Made by a program: the position numbers and the translations under genes. A stretch of DNA of 64,000 nt, from contig CP136891.1 of assembly GCA_034359265.1 (NCBI GenBank), forward strand, positions 9,872,501-9,936,500. Reading direction: 5' to 3'. This document shows, piece after piece, positions 36,825-49,409 of this stretch. Numbering within the stretch: the first letter of the stretch is position 1; each line of letters starts with the position of its first letter. The notes beneath the pieces are model-generated. The model was not told the origin of the DNA. It saw only the letters and a list, made by a program, of their open reading frames with translations, and made no database searches. This DNA is from Canna indica. Lineage: Eukaryota > Streptophyta > Magnoliopsida > Zingiberales > Cannaceae.

Positions 36825-37151
36825 GAAAAATTTGTTATTGAAGTATTAAAAAATATATAAATTTGTTCCTCAACTATGTTTTTTATCAAAATTATTCTAG
36901 ACGTTACATAATTGGATCATTTTTGCTCTTCTCGTTAACGGAAGTCCACGTCAGCAAACGGAATCCCACGTGGCAAGTGCAGCTCGGCCACATAAGATGC
37001 TGATGGAAAATGACATGTGTCAATTATGTAGTGACAAGAGTAATTTTGGTCCAAAACATATTTAAAGGGGCAAATATGAATCTTTTTCAATATTTTAGAG
37101 GCAAATTTGCACCCTTTTTAATACTTCGGGGGCAAATTTAATCATTTTTTC
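36825..37151. mobile_element. TIR MITE copy 1 (GGCAAATTTGCCCCTGAAGTATTG family)
   Basis: Diverged copy of the element at 37735-38104 in the opposite orientation. Shared blocks include GTTACATAATTGGATCATTT, CCCACGTGGCAAGTGCAGCT and GGCCACATAAGATG. The ends carry the GAAGTATTRAAAAATATATA and GGCAAATTTGCA repeats. It lies in the upstream region of the INO80D-like gene. No TSD is readable. Confidence 0.7.
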
Positions 37152-37734
37152 TTTGATGTATTATTATCATTAATGTGATTCTAATTAACACTATAAGAAT
37201 GATATTGATATCATCTTTACCAAAATCAAGAAAATATAAGTTTGACAATTATATTTTGTATTGTAATTGAAGTGTTTACTCAAAGATATGAACAACTTTA
37301 GTCACTTATCATTGTAATAAGAAATCAACCAACATAGTAGGGGTTAGTTCAGGTCGGATGGGTTGAGATTTGGTATGTCTCAATCTCGTCCCAATTTTGA
37401 GTCGGAACGCAAATATGTGTCTCAGTCTTAGTCCTGAGTATGAAGCATCGCAAATTTGTCCCGATCTCGTCCCGATTTTGAGTTGGGACGGGATTATCTC
37501 CGAACTTTTGGGTCAAGCCGGACCAGTTACTAATAATTAAATTTAATTAAGTTTTTATTTTAGTAATTAAAAAAAAATCTTTTTGAATATTATTTTTGTT
37601 TCATCTTTAAAATTTATATTTCTCAAAAAAATTATTAGAGTATTTGTTCAAATTCTAAGATAGAAACCAAACTTACAAAAATTGTGCAATGAACATAAAA
37701 CACGTTGTTTGTGCACCATATATATTTTATTCAA
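37152..37734. other. Spacer between inverted MITE copies
   Basis: AT-rich. The segment 37340-37520 has repeated AGTCGGAACG, CTCGTCCCRATTTTGAG-like blocks, similar in style to the arms of the foldback elements, starting TAGGGGTTAGTTCAGG at about 37344. No complete element is resolved. Confidence 0.4.
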
Positions 37735-38104
37735 GGAAAATGGGCAAAATTTGCCTCTGAAGTATTGAAAAATATATAAATTTACCCCTGAAGTATTGAA
37801 AAGGGTGCAAATTTGCCCCTAAAGTATTGAAAAAGATTTAGATTTGCCTCTTTAAATATATTTTGGGCCAAAATTGCCCTTATCACTACATAAATTGCCA
37901 CATGTCATTTTCCATCGTGACATCTTATGTGGCCAAGCTGCACTTGCCACGTGGGATTCTGTTTGCTGACGTAGACTTCCGTTAATGAGAAGGGCAAAAA
38001 TGATCCAATTATGTAACGTCGATGACAATTTTGGTAAAAAAATATAGTTGAGGGGCAAATTTACACATTTTTCAATACTTCAGGGGCAAATTTGGCCATT
38101 TTCC
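37735..38104. mobile_element. TIR MITE copy 2, 370 bp
   Basis: Ends GGAAAATGGGCAAAATTTGC and GGCAAATTTGGCCATTTTCC are inverted repeats, and the internal repeats TGAAGTATTGAAAA recur next to each end. The whole unit is the inverted counterpart of 36825-37151. Confidence 0.75.
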
Positions 38105-38710
38105 CAAGTTTATATAAACGACTCGATGAGAGATCATGTTAACAAGCCGAGCCGCAAGCGTGTTTATTCCTAGTTTTATTTTTGTTTGGCTATTTACTAA
38201 ACTCGGTAATTTGTGTCGGATCAAAGATATCAGATCGAGCCGGCTCGGCCCGAATAAAAATTATGCCCGGCCCACCTTGGTGCGCCCGAGAAAAGTCCCC
38301 CCCCTCCCCCTCCCGGCACGACACGAATAATAAACGAGTCGGGCCGGCCTGTTAGCATAGTAACAAAAAATTAAAATCGTACTATCGGGCTCGAAATTGG
38401 GTCATCGGGCCCATATTGGGCTATTAGGCCGACTCAAACCCATATTGGACTATCATGCATGATAACTAGATATTTTCGATAATTAATAAACTTCTTGTCG
38501 AGTTATCCGACCAGGAGCAGGCCTGCACCGCCTAGCCTGGGGTGGCCCGATAAACGGCTTGGGAACAGTAAGGACCTCCTTGAGCCCGACTTTATCGTGC
38601 CAGTTCGGGCCGGGGGGGGGCTATCGTGCCAGTTCGGGCCGGGGGGGGGCTATCGTGCCAGGCCGAGTCGAGCTATCGGGCCGGACCAAATATTGTCAAT
38701 TACTTGAAAT
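38105..38710. repeat. GC-rich GGCCCG/CGGGCC low-complexity region
   Basis: Repeated CGGGCC, GGCCCG and CGAGTCG units occur in an otherwise AT-rich spacer. A 29-bp unit containing GCCAGTTCGGGCC and a G run is duplicated at 38594 and 38623. The composition resembles the arms of the foldback element at 14962-15424, but inverted ends were not identified. Confidence 0.55.
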
Positions 38711-39229
38711 GAAATTCGAGTTCCGCAAATTATAAAAATTGAAATATGATTTAGGGAATTAAAAAAATAAGAACCAAATTTTTTAGTCTTCCTAAAATAC
38801 CCCTACATTTAATTTTGGGCGGCTAAAAATAAGAAGCTGGATTTGATTTGAATATGTTGTTTTATTTTACCAAACAACATACTGAGAAAAAAATCACAAA
38901 GCTTTTTTATTTTCTCCTCCTTTCTTTTCTATGGTTGCTACGTGGATTTTTTTTTGTTTGGTACATTATTTTATGATTAATTTTATGTCAGATTATTTCT
39001 CTCTAATTTTCTCTCTCTTCGTTTAACGAAGAGATAGATCTATATGCCAGGGTGCGAGCCTCAGGATTCGCATTCAGCCTAGAATGACTCGCTGTTTCAT
39101 CAATTTAATATATTTATTTTAATAAAATAATATATTGAATTTGGATTCAATTTCCGATTTCTGACTTGAATGCTACTGATTTTCAGCCGCCCTGCATTAA
39201 AAGTCCGCCGTTTAAAATTAAAAACAGGG

Positions 39230-39299
39230 GCATTTTGGAGATACCGAAATATTTGGTTCCGGGTGCATTTTGAAGGTACCAAAATATTTGGTTCCGTTT
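39230..39299. repeat. 35-bp tandem duplication upstream of BIO2
   Basis: GCATTTTGGAGATACCGAAA at 39230 recurs as GCATTTTGAAGGTACCAAAA at 39265, each followed by ATATTTGGTTCCG. It lies about 150-215 bp before the biotin synthase start codon. Confidence 0.75.
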
Positions 39300-39444
39300 G
39301 TTTTTTTTTTTAAATTTTCGGAACCACATTACGAGTTCCGTTAGGTAAAATAGCTTATATATGTTCATGTTAATAAGCATGGTGGGCGGGTTAGATAGCA
39401 GCTTTCTGTGAACTCTCCACTTTTTCCGTTCTTTTGGAACCGCG

Positions 39445-42400
39445 ATGGCTACGGCGACGGCGAGAATGCTCACGATCCAATCTCTCCGCTCGCGCCTCCG
39501 GCCTTCTGCGGCGCTTGGCCACTCGTTCTTCTCTACTTCCACAGTATCCGCCTCCGCCGCCGCCGTGGAGGCCGAGAGGAGCAGACGGGATGGCCCCAGG
39601 AACGACTGGAGCAGGGACGAGATCAAATCCGTGTATGACTCCCCCGTCCTCGACCTCCTATTCCACGGAGTAATTCCGATTTCTCATCTCACTCGTTTCT
39701 CTACGTTTTCCTAGTTTCCTAATGATGCAAGGTTCATTACCCTAATTCCTTCTTTGTATCGCTTCAAGGGAATTGTATCTGTAATTGAGCTGTTTGTATC
39801 TCCGGGTATTATTCGCCATCTAACAAAACAGGAAGTTTCTGTCGTTTCCAATTGTCTTTAATAGTGCCAATATAAGTTGAAGGAACGGGTATAGTAATTG
39901 CCAAAGCAATATATATAGATAATTTCTCAAAATAACTTGTCCTTATTATTCAGGACTTTTGTGATCAACAGGGGGTCGGCTTTAGAGATGATCTGATTAA
40001 AGGGAATGTCAACCTCATATTGACAATGACACCATTCTTGGAAATTTGGGGCAAGGCACAAAATTTATCTTCAGGGAAGACTACAATTTTCAACTAAATG
40101 AAAAGAAGTTTCTAATTGGCACAAAGGACGATGCAAGTTACTAGATTAAGTTCGCATAAGGACCAACAGAACATAAGATTTCACGGAACTAGGGGCTACT
40201 ATAGATGGAAGAGGTAGTGCAAGTTGAAAAAATAGGCAACTTCAGGAAAAATGGCTTGTGTTTCTTGCTTTGTTTGTTTACTATGAAATATTGGCCGTAC
40301 AAACCACATACTTCTGTAAGATTTGAAGAATTTTAAGCCCTTTATACTTTCATCAGTTAATTCAGATTCGCTCTTACTGTAGGCTCAAGTCCATAGGCAT
40401 TTTCATAAATTTCGGGAAGTGCAGCAGTGCACTCTTTTATCTATAAAGACTGGAGGATGTACTGAAGATTGTTCATATTGTCCCCAATCATCAAGGTATG
40501 AGACTGGTTTGAAAGCACAAAAGCTGATGAACAAGGAAGCTGTCATGCAAGCAGCAAAGCAGGTATATTGTCTGGATTTTTCTGTGACATCAACATAATG
40601 ACTCATATATGGTTAAATTGATGTTGCAAAAACAATGGTAGTGGATTCTTTTTATTTTCCTGATGCAGACTGCAGATAACACTCTATGTGAAACAGTATC
40701 CTGTTATCATATTTTTCCGACTTAATGGCTTAATGCAAATGTGACTCATCTTTTAAGTAACTCGTCGTCCATTGACTGGTATAGTGCTTTTTTGAAGATT
40801 ATTAGTGTTAAAACTGGACTTACTCTTTATACAGAAGTTTGTAATTATCAAATTTTCAGCTAGTTTTTTATTCATCTTCAGCACTTCATTTAAGACAAAC
40901 TCTGAATTATTTATAACTTTCTTGTTTCTTTTGTTTTGTTTACATTAGCTAACTGTATTGTTTTAGAATGCATTAATCACCATGGATGACCTTTAAAAGT
41001 GCGTTGATGATACAGCTAATTTTTTCTTTACTTTTCCATGTCCATCTTCTTTGTGAAGTACTTAATCAGTGTTGATATTATAACTCTCTAAAGGTTTTTC
41101 AGAGATGCTAGTATTGGCAAAGATTATTTTACATCCACTACTTGTGCATATTAAAGCCACTACACTACGACTTGATGGGTTTATGTAGATATGATTTTCA
41201 GTTGAAAGCCATTAGCGATTAAAAAGTGTTCATTTTCTTTGGGTTTTCAATTAAATTGTAAGATAATTTAACCAAAATAGTTTTTTGTATGGTTTCCTCC
41301 AACAAGTGATTTGCAAAAGTATCACGGCATACCAAAAATTACAATGAAAGCAGTAAGGATGTGCAGCAAAAATAACTATAACTCTTTTACTGGTTCATAA
41401 ATGGCATTTGTTCTGTTGTTCAAGATTGTACTTCTATCGCTAAGCCCTGTACAGTGTACATTTTCTGCTGTTTGTGACCTTCAAAACTTATGTACATAAA
41501 TGGCGCTTCTTCAAGATTCCTATGCTTTACATTTTTGGTTATTAATGATATTTCAATCTGTTCCTTATGGAAGTTGTCTATTGAATCTATTATGCAGAAT
41601 CATAATTTCACTTTTGCAATTAACAGGCAAAAGAGGCTGGGAGTACACGTTTTTGCATGGGTGCTGCATGGAGGGATACAGTTGGTAGGAAGACCAACTT
41701 CAACCAGATCCTTGAATATGTGAAGGAGATAAGGTACATATGACTTTGCAGTTTGTACTACCCTGATACATGTACTCAAGTCTTTTTCTCTTCAAGCTCT
41801 TTTGTGCACAAATTATATCAAAATCACATGCTTTTATTGGTTCAGTACTTTTATTAATGGATTAATTTTTCAATTGATAACAACTGTACAATTACTTTCC
41901 TTGAAAAAATTGTTGAAGTGTATAAAAAATGAGAAGAATTAATGTTAATGTAATAGAATATCTTCTCTGGAGGATCAATTTTTATGATACCATTTGTTAA
42001 ATGGAGTCTGTGGCAATAATTTGTGTAGATTTTCTTCAGCCTGCCTTATTTACTTTATAAGATCTTGCTTTTGTTATAGTTTCTCATAGAAATTGATGTT
42101 TATAGGGCTATGGGTATGGAAGTATGCTGCACCTTGGGCATGCTGGAGAAGCAGCAAGCAGAGGAGCTTAAGAAAGCAGGGCTCACAGCTTACAACCATA
42201 ATCTCGATACTTCGAGGGAGTACTACCCAAACATCATAACCACAAGATCTTATGATGAAAGATTGGAAACACTTCATCATGTCCGTGAAGCAGGAATTAG
42301 TGTTTGTTCAGGTATTGCAACTATTTTCATAGAGTAAGTAATCCACAGTATCATGAATTTGCATTGCTAAACTTAACCCAATTAATGTATCTGTGAATCT

Positions 42401-43352
42401 TTGTTTGCTGTCAATTTCTGTATGATATAAGTTGCTTTGCTAAACTTTAAATATTTTTTTTGACCATCTGGCCATTGGTAAATCTTAGAAGACTATGCCA
42501 CCCTAATCTTTGTATTCCTGCTTCCTCAAAGTCTTCAGCTGGAAAATTATTTCGCCAAATGACTGAAATATATTCTGATAAGGTGTTCTCCTCTTTCTTT
42601 ATTCAGGAGGAATTATAGGACTTGGAGAAGCAGAAGAAGACCGAGTGGGTTTGTTGCATACATTGGCTACCCTCCCTATACATCCTGAGAGTGTTCCCAT
42701 CAATGCTTTGGTTGCCGTCAAGGGTACACCTCTTCAAGACCAAAAGGTGATAGGTTCATTTATCATTGAAAATGTTCATTTATTTCCTCACTGCTTGACT
42801 AACTCTTTTTTTTGCATCAATTTATCATTACATTGACTAAAATGTTTCTCTAGTTCACGCCTCACGACATCTCTGTTCCTGCTCAATTTTGTGTGGCCTA
42901 ATACATATCTTCCTTTTGTTCTTGTTATGAATGAAAATTCACTTCACCTTCCGTAATGATAGTTCTGGTACAGCATTCTTCGTACAGATCATAAAGGAAA
43001 AGTGATGATTTATATCCCAAACCACTCACTCTTGTTTTCTATTCAGCCTGTTGAGATCTGGGAGATGATTCGGATGATTGCCACTGCTCGCATTGCGATG
43101 CCGAAGGCAATGGTGAGGCTATCGGCTGGCCGGGTGAGGTTTTCCATGCCTGAGCAAGCACTGTGCTTCTTAGCTGGGGCCAATTCCATCTTCACAGGAG
43201 AGAAGTTATTGACTACTCCAAACAATGACTTTGACGCTGACCAAATGATGTTTAAAATCCTTGGCTTGACTCCAAAAGCACCCAGTTTTGCCAAGGCAGA
43301 GGAGGAACATGAGCCAGAAATATGTAAGGAAGCCCTCTCCAGTGTAGGTTAA
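39445..43352 (+). CDS. BIO2: Biotin synthase, mitochondrial
   Basis: Exons: 39445-39669, 40383-40562, 41627-41733, 42106-42311, 42607-42746 and 43047-43352 (1164 nt, 387 residues), all with GT-AG junctions that keep the frame. The enzyme inserts sulfur into dethiobiotin, the last step of biotin synthesis, in the mitochondrial matrix. Residues 1-45 are Arg/Ser/Ala-rich like a mitochondrial presequence. The radical-SAM motif CTEDCSYC is at 101-108. Other family blocks are [52 protein letters not shown] and [17 protein letters not shown]. The length fits plant BIO2 (about 380 residues). An AATAAA lies about 90 nt past the stop (43443). The first ATG in frame gives the presequence, so the start is well supported. 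Confidence 0.97.
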
Positions 43353-44958
43353 AGCTACAGGATCACTTACTCCCAGTGGCATCATCATGTTGATGAAATT
43401 TCCCTTCGGTAAACTATCTTGTATCTCTTTCTAAATAATGACAATAAATTTATTGCCTATTATTTTTACTTCTGCTGCAAGACTGTCATTTTATGCTCAG
43501 TCAGAAAACTAGTGTTTTGAAAACCAAACTGGACCAGTTGAGTGCAACTGTTCCATTCAAACGGTCCAATTCAAGATCAAAACTCGGGTAAATAACTTCA
43601 ACTTGCATGCCATGTCATGTTGCTGATGTGTCATGATGAATAAATTTGTCATCGCGGATGTGCATGTATTTAATATGAAATTTGACGCGTTGATTGCCAT
43701 ATATTCGATCTAATAATAACAATAATGTCTAGTTAGCGGTTGATTATATCAAGCAGATTTTGGTTACTTTGATTCTGATAAAAACTTAACCAGTTTTAGT
43801 CTTTTAGAGAATATTACTCTTTTCTTAATGTTGTTAATATTCCATTCAAAGGTCCAATTGTTGTTTTCTGTCTAATGAGAATTTTCATCGTCCGTGATTC
43901 TTTTGTTCTTATTAATCTTTTGCAATAAAACAAATAATTATTATATGATGTCATGTGGCAACTGCTCGCGTTTGGTGGTTATTTGTTGTCACTTGTCTAT
44001 CTTAACTTTGTTGAGTAAGTCATGAATAAACATGACAATATCGATCGGTCCTACTTTGGTTGCTAAAGACAGCAAAATAATAACATGATCAAGTCAAATT
44101 TTGCTGTGAAAAATAAGACGGGCATAAATTTTGAAAAGTAAGAAAATCTGAAGAGATATCACATCAGCAATTTCCTAAACCAAAATATGATATTAGTCTT
44201 CGAAATTTTCAAAATCATAATTAAATTTAAAAAATATCTAATATATTTTTGTACTGAAATTATTAAAATGTTTCGAGTAAAATGATCATTTTGATCATAA
44301 AAATATTTCTTAAAATCTCCGCACACAAAAAAATCATTCACTAATTTAAAATTATTGTGATTTTTTTAAAAAAAATTAGAATGTATTTTCATGATTGAAA
44401 TAATTATTTTTATAAAAGAGTTTCAAGAATTTCACTTGAAATTATTGAAAGTAAAATATATTCTAAAATTTCTAAAAAAAAGTACAACAAAAACCATTCA
44501 TTAATTATTTATGCATGTGAAACAAAAAAAGATTATTAACTAGCATATGAAAAATGAAAAGAAAAATTCACATAACAAAACATATCTCCCTCCAAATGCA
44601 GCCCCAGCATCAGGAATGACAGTATAATTCGTTCCAATCCAATAAAACTTGTGAAACACAATTATTTATGCATAGTAATCAAGGTCTCTCTAGAAAATAG
44701 TACTCTATACATATAAATATATATCTCAATCAAAAAATACCATAAAATTCTCAAAAAAGATTGTTTTAATTAGATACAGATATAGTTACATATACCATAT
44801 ACATATACGAGCATTTATCCTGCATGATCTATAGATTCTACACAATTGGTTGAATACAATTAATTGAACCATTTCACCGAAGTCCACTGATCATATCTCT
44901 CTTTTATAAAACAACTCGAGTTATACGTACTTGAACTCTTGAACGATCCCAACACACC
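43353..44958. other. Intergenic, no gene seen
   Basis: AT-rich spacer between two convergent genes. It holds the BIO2 3' UTR and probably that of the LysM gene. No repeat family is recognised. Confidence 0.5.
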
Positions 44959-45219
44959 TCACACTGTCTGCCTCATATACAGCACCGTCCCCGGACCAAC
45001 ATCGTCTGTATCATTGATCTGAGGGTTGTCTTCCAAAATGAAGACGTTGTTGCACTTCACACTGATGGTTTGGAGCGTCTCTCCTTCCTCGGCAACATAC
45101 AATTCCTCGCAACGGCTGCCACCGTCCCTCGAAAGCCGGGCACCGCCGCCGGAGACGACGAAGAAGATGGCTTCCAAGAGGAGAAGAAAAGCGAGCAACC
45201 TCGCCACACCCTTCTTCAT
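44959..45219 (-). CDS. Small secreted LysM-domain protein
   Basis: The 86-residue protein has a hydrophobic N-terminal signal peptide (LARLL-like core LLAFLLLLEAIFFVVSG at about 8-24) and a single LysM domain at about 38-84 (YVAEEGETLQTISVKC, then NPQIND and GPGTVLYM). LysM domains bind N-acetylglucosamine polymers such as chitin or peptidoglycan. With no membrane anchor or kinase, it belongs to the small extracellular LysM group of plants, probably apoplastic. Cys37 and Cys56 could form a disulfide. It is a single exon. The ATG is the first in frame after a TATA element about 60 bp upstream. Confidence 0.85.
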   Translation of the reverse strand: MKKGVARLLAFLLLLEAIFFVVSGGGARLSRDGGSRCEELYVAEEGETLQTISVKCNNVFILEDNPQINDTDDVGPGTVLYMRQTV

Positions 45220-45276
45220 GTTTGGCTTCTCTACAAGGAGGGGGTTGGTGATGAACTATGATCCGTTTGAGATGAT

Positions 45277-45284
45277 AATATATA
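45277..45284 (-). promoter_or_regulatory. Candidate TATA box of the LysM gene
   Basis: TATATATT is read on the minus strand about 60 bp upstream of the ATG, a suitable distance for a 25-30 nt 5' UTR. Confidence 0.5.
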
Positions 45285-47636
45285 ACAAAAGTGAGGGTAC
45301 TTGTTCATACGTCAAGCTCAAAAGGAGTTGACAATTTGACATTTTGAGGGCGACCATCTAGATTTTAATAGATGGTTGGAAGAGCTAATCTTTTTGAAGA
45401 AGAAAAAACAAGTTTTGAGTAGAATTCGGGTTTGATCAGTAGGCCATGCTTCCTAATTTTCTATGCACTTTATAGACCATGCATTTATGAGCACTTAACT
45501 TTAATAATGTGCTCATCTTTGTCACCTAATTGTAACTTTGTCTCCATCAGTGTTTTGGAAAAGATATTGCATCAGTTGGTTCAATTGATTCTATCATAAA
45601 TCAATCTTCCACTCAATACTGATCATTTAGGTTAAATTTGTAAGGCTAATCATAAATCAATTTTTCATTCACATATTTAAAGGAATTTAGATCCAATTAA
45701 AATTAAATCTATAAAATGTAAAGCTAAATTGAGATCCTATATATAGCCCAATGAAGAGTTAAAGAGCCTAACTGAACTTTTGCCTTTACTAATCACTATA
45801 GGGTAGATTAGTTGGCGCATTTAATAAAAAACTTGCAAATCGAATATTAAATGTGAAAAAAAATAATAAGGATATCGTAGCGGATCAATTTTTAAGTACT
45901 TGAACCACTTGATTCGTTCAAATCATATTCAAGTAGCCTTCTATGAGGTTCGAGTAGGAAAAATGATACTCGAGTCGGGTGCATATTAATTAGATTTGGG
46001 TAAGAAAGGATTGTGTGAGTACTCGATTTATTATTTACATGGATACTCTCGCGGTTTGAGTATTTGTTTAATTAATTTTGAGTAACATTCAAACATAAGA
46101 GAAAATATCTTATTCGAGTTTGAGTCGTGGGCTCACATACTATGGTATATAATCGGATTTAGATTTCAATTTAAAAATGCATATATTCAATTTATTTTTT
46201 TTCAAAAATAAAAAGTCACAATACGTAATCATACTATGGATCGAATCCTAAATCTCTAGACAATATACAATATGTTGTCATCACTCATCAACTATGCTAC
46301 CACAGTTGGCATATATCCAATTCATTGCCATTTGGAATAATACATGAAACTATATATAATGCACTTTAAAATATCACACAATTAAAATGGACAATTAATT
46401 TCAGTTGTCATCACTGACAAAAACACTCCATTATTTCAATTTTTATACAGCTATATATAGTTGGTCAATTAATTTAATCAATAGTGACAGTTTCCAATTA
46501 AGTTAGTTTTTTGTTTTTTTAACGAAGGTGAGATTGGGGATTAGGAAGCATCTTGATTAGGTATCCATACATAATTAATTAATGACAATTATAATGGGTG
46601 TATACATCATTACTACTAATTAATTAAATTTTAGTGACATAATAAAGAAATTAGATAGAGAAGATTATTAGTGGTGGTCATTATGCGAATCAAAACATTA
46701 TTTTAGACTTATGTTTAATTTATTCGACCTAAGTTTAGATTAAATTGATTGGCTTCTCTAAGCGAGAAAATAATGTCCAATCGAAGAACTTCAATTGATG
46801 AAGTATAAGGAATTTGTTTAGTTTGATTTTAAACCGAATAATTATTATCGGGTGGGGCCAAATATAACCCACGTGCCTCAGAGGAGCCACCTAATCCGGT
46901 CCCGTAAAGTGGTCAAGATGACCTAGACATGCATAACTCAAACTAGGCCAATGTTAGGCTGCCCACCGGTCGATGCCGGCTCATTGCCACCTCTAACTAG
47001 ATTACTTGAATCAAGCTAAAGTCAATTCAATTCAAGGTGAATTTGGTGCTATCTATGTAAGGATCGGTCAACTTAACTCATGCAACATTTGATCATAATA
47101 AGTTCAACATTATTAGGTTGAGTCAACCTACAGAAGGATCCAATCAATTGTATCAAATAAGATGGAGTTAGCTTGGAATTAGGTTAAACTAAATCACGTT
47201 GGATCAATTAGAGTTCAATCCTATCAATCTATAAACTAAAGTTAACCAAGTTGGGTTGGTTCAACATTGTGTCAATCTAATCAAGTAGAGTCCAATCAGC
47301 TTCAAGTTAATTTGGTATATCCTTGTTATCTTGGGTCCAACCAAGTTAGTTTGAGTTAGATTTGATGGGTTCAAATTTGATCTAATTGGATCCAGTTAGC
47401 CTATAGGTTCGATTTTGATGGGTCCAACCAAGTTAATTAGTTTGAGTTGCATTTCTCCGCCGGTGTAACCGCTCATTTTAATATTTCGACTAACATAAGC
47501 GTTGAAATGTTACATTAATTTGGCACCGATATTTTAATGATTTGTTATAGTGCTAATGATTTGTCATGTATCAAATTAGAAGAAATGAGTCGGGTTAATC
47601 AAAGAGTTGCGTAAAAAGTAAAATTAACTATTTTAA
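45285..47636. repeat. Intergenic; degenerate repeats at 46900-47460
   Basis: No gene is seen. From about 46900 to 47460 short blocks recur in mixed order (GGGTCCAACCAAGTTA, TTGGATCCARTTAG, GGTTGAGTCAACC, AAGTTAATTTG), a degenerate low-complexity repeat. The stretch 45880-46150 has CGAGT/ACTCG-rich sequence similar in style to the foldback arms, without clear ends. Confidence 0.45.
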
Positions 47637-47637
47637 G

Positions 47638-48850
47638 TTTTTTTTTTGAGAATAGAAGGAATCATTTATTGATTATTCGTGTCAACAAACAACTAATGTT
47701 CAACAACTATTGGGGGAATCTCTACCCAACTTTTTGACTCGTTGTTTCTAACATAAGGAGCGAGTAGATCAACCGCTTTGTTACAACTATTGAAACCATG
47801 AAGCTACATCAAATATTTCATGCAATATGAAGCCATTGTATGAAAGGCCTCGAATTGGATCCTCGATGCATTTGTAGACCATCTCCGCATCACCTTCAAT
47901 AATTATTTTGTTGCATTGCAGTTGCCATGCGAATAACAAATCCTCCTTTACTGCCTTCAGTTCAGTAGTGTGTGCCAATATCGACCCCTGGAACTTCATG
48001 GATTTGGCTCCCATAAATTGCCCATTCCAATTTCGGACCACAACTCTAACACCATAATCATATTGATATTCAAAGATTGGCGGAAAATTATTATGTATTA
48101 TATTATGAACAATTTTTTAAGTCACAAATGCATATTTGTGACCTGTGTGGATATCATTTGAAAATGAGTAGTTCAGATAGAATTGAACTTTCGATTGATT
48201 TCGAAACTTGGGATCCTATGGATGAAGATATGGTATCTATCGACCCCATTTGAAAATGAGTAGTTCAGATAGAGGAATCTTATAGAAATTGTATCAAAGA
48301 AAGACATGTTTAACTGAAGCTGTTCATCCACATTAACTTTGAACCATCCCTCTTGAGGTTTAATCCAAATGTCTCTTGAGGCACTTATAATAATTTTGTT
48401 CTCCATCGCTCTTAAGTAATTGGAATGATTTATATATGTCGTCCTTTTAATTACTTATACTCATCTCCTTCCATCTTCTATTGTGTTCGTGCCACATGGA
48501 GTACCAGATATTCATGATTGTTGCCATATCATCATGGGTAAGTTTCTTGATTAAGCTAGTAAATCGCTGCATATGATTATCAGTATCATTGATTTCCACG
48601 AAGACATTCCAAAGATATGAGTCCAGGATCACCTTTAAAAATTCATACTCAAAAAATAGATGGGCTGCAGATTCTGAACTTTGATTGCACAACAAACAAG
48701 TATTGTCCACATTGATTTCCTTCTAGATGAGCTACTCATTGGTAGGAGGGATGTCCCGACAAATTTTTCACGCCAACATATGTATCTTCATTTGAGCCGG
48801 AATCTTAAAACTCTTTTAAGTTATGTACACATAAAAATTACTTTTAATTT
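47638..48850 (-). mobile_element. 5'-truncated LINE tail: zf-RVT and RNase H remnants
   Basis: On the minus strand a zf-RVT domain (NTCLLCNQSSESAAHLFFEY, from about 48710) is followed by an RNase H-like stretch (WIKPQEGWFKVNVDEQ near 48370, and HTTELKAVKEDLLFAW with IIIEGDAEMV, ending 47787). The poly-A tail (10 A) is at 47638-47647. Frames are broken, and one tryptophan codon before the zf-RVT is now TGA. The organisation matches the 3' part of the LINE at 3759-9800, but the sequence is a different family. Confidence 0.75.
48155..48272. repeat. 26-bp direct repeat, 92 bp apart, inside the LINE tail
   Basis: CATTTGAAAATGAGTAGTTC and the following AGATAG occur at 48155-48180 and 48247-48272. 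It could be a local tandem duplication or a long TSD around a 66-bp insert. Confidence 0.7.
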
Positions 48851-49280
48851 CTTCAAGACTAATTCTCACTTAACCAAGGTTAAACCTAAAAATATACAAT
48901 TGGACGTACCCGGTCTTACTTGATCCAATCACTCGGAATGGAAAAAATCCGAGTCCTGTGTCTTTAATTGGTCCAACAATTTTAATAATTATTATTTCGG
49001 AAGTACTGAAATAATAATTTTTGTTATATACTTTAATTAATTGATAAATACATACATAAGAGAAATTGCTGCCAAGGAAATAATATGAGTATATACATCT
49101 CTGCTTTAAAAACTGAACGACTCAGATTCCAAGCTGCTGAAATGAAGGATGATGTAAGCTGTTTTAAAAAACGCGTACGGTTCAGGCCTCACACATCAGG
49201 ATCGGACGGCTGAGAAGGATGAGGACTGATTATTTTGTGTGACGGACACGTATCAGCAACCAAAAATGGACCAGCAAATT

Positions 49281-49409
49281 ATTGACCAAATCCATGGGTT
49301 AAAATGGACCGGATTCGGGCTTGATGATTTATTGACCAAATCCATGGGTTAAAATGGACCGAATTCGGGTTTGATAATTTGTTGACCAAATCCATGGGGT
49401 TAAAATAAG
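49281..49409. repeat. 50-bp minisatellite, 2.6 copies
   Basis: ATTGACCAAATCCATGGGTT starts units at 49281, 49331 and 49381 (last one GTTGACC). Units are almost identical; the third is truncated. Confidence 0.9.

Noticed and set aside
38136..38707. Plus-strand frames in GC-rich spacer
   Set aside because: Arg/Pro/Gly-rich translation of low-complexity GGCCCG repeats, no domain.
39408..39673. Two other frames overlapping BIO2 exon 1
   Set aside because: Only the 39445 frame continues through splice sites into the biotin synthase exons.
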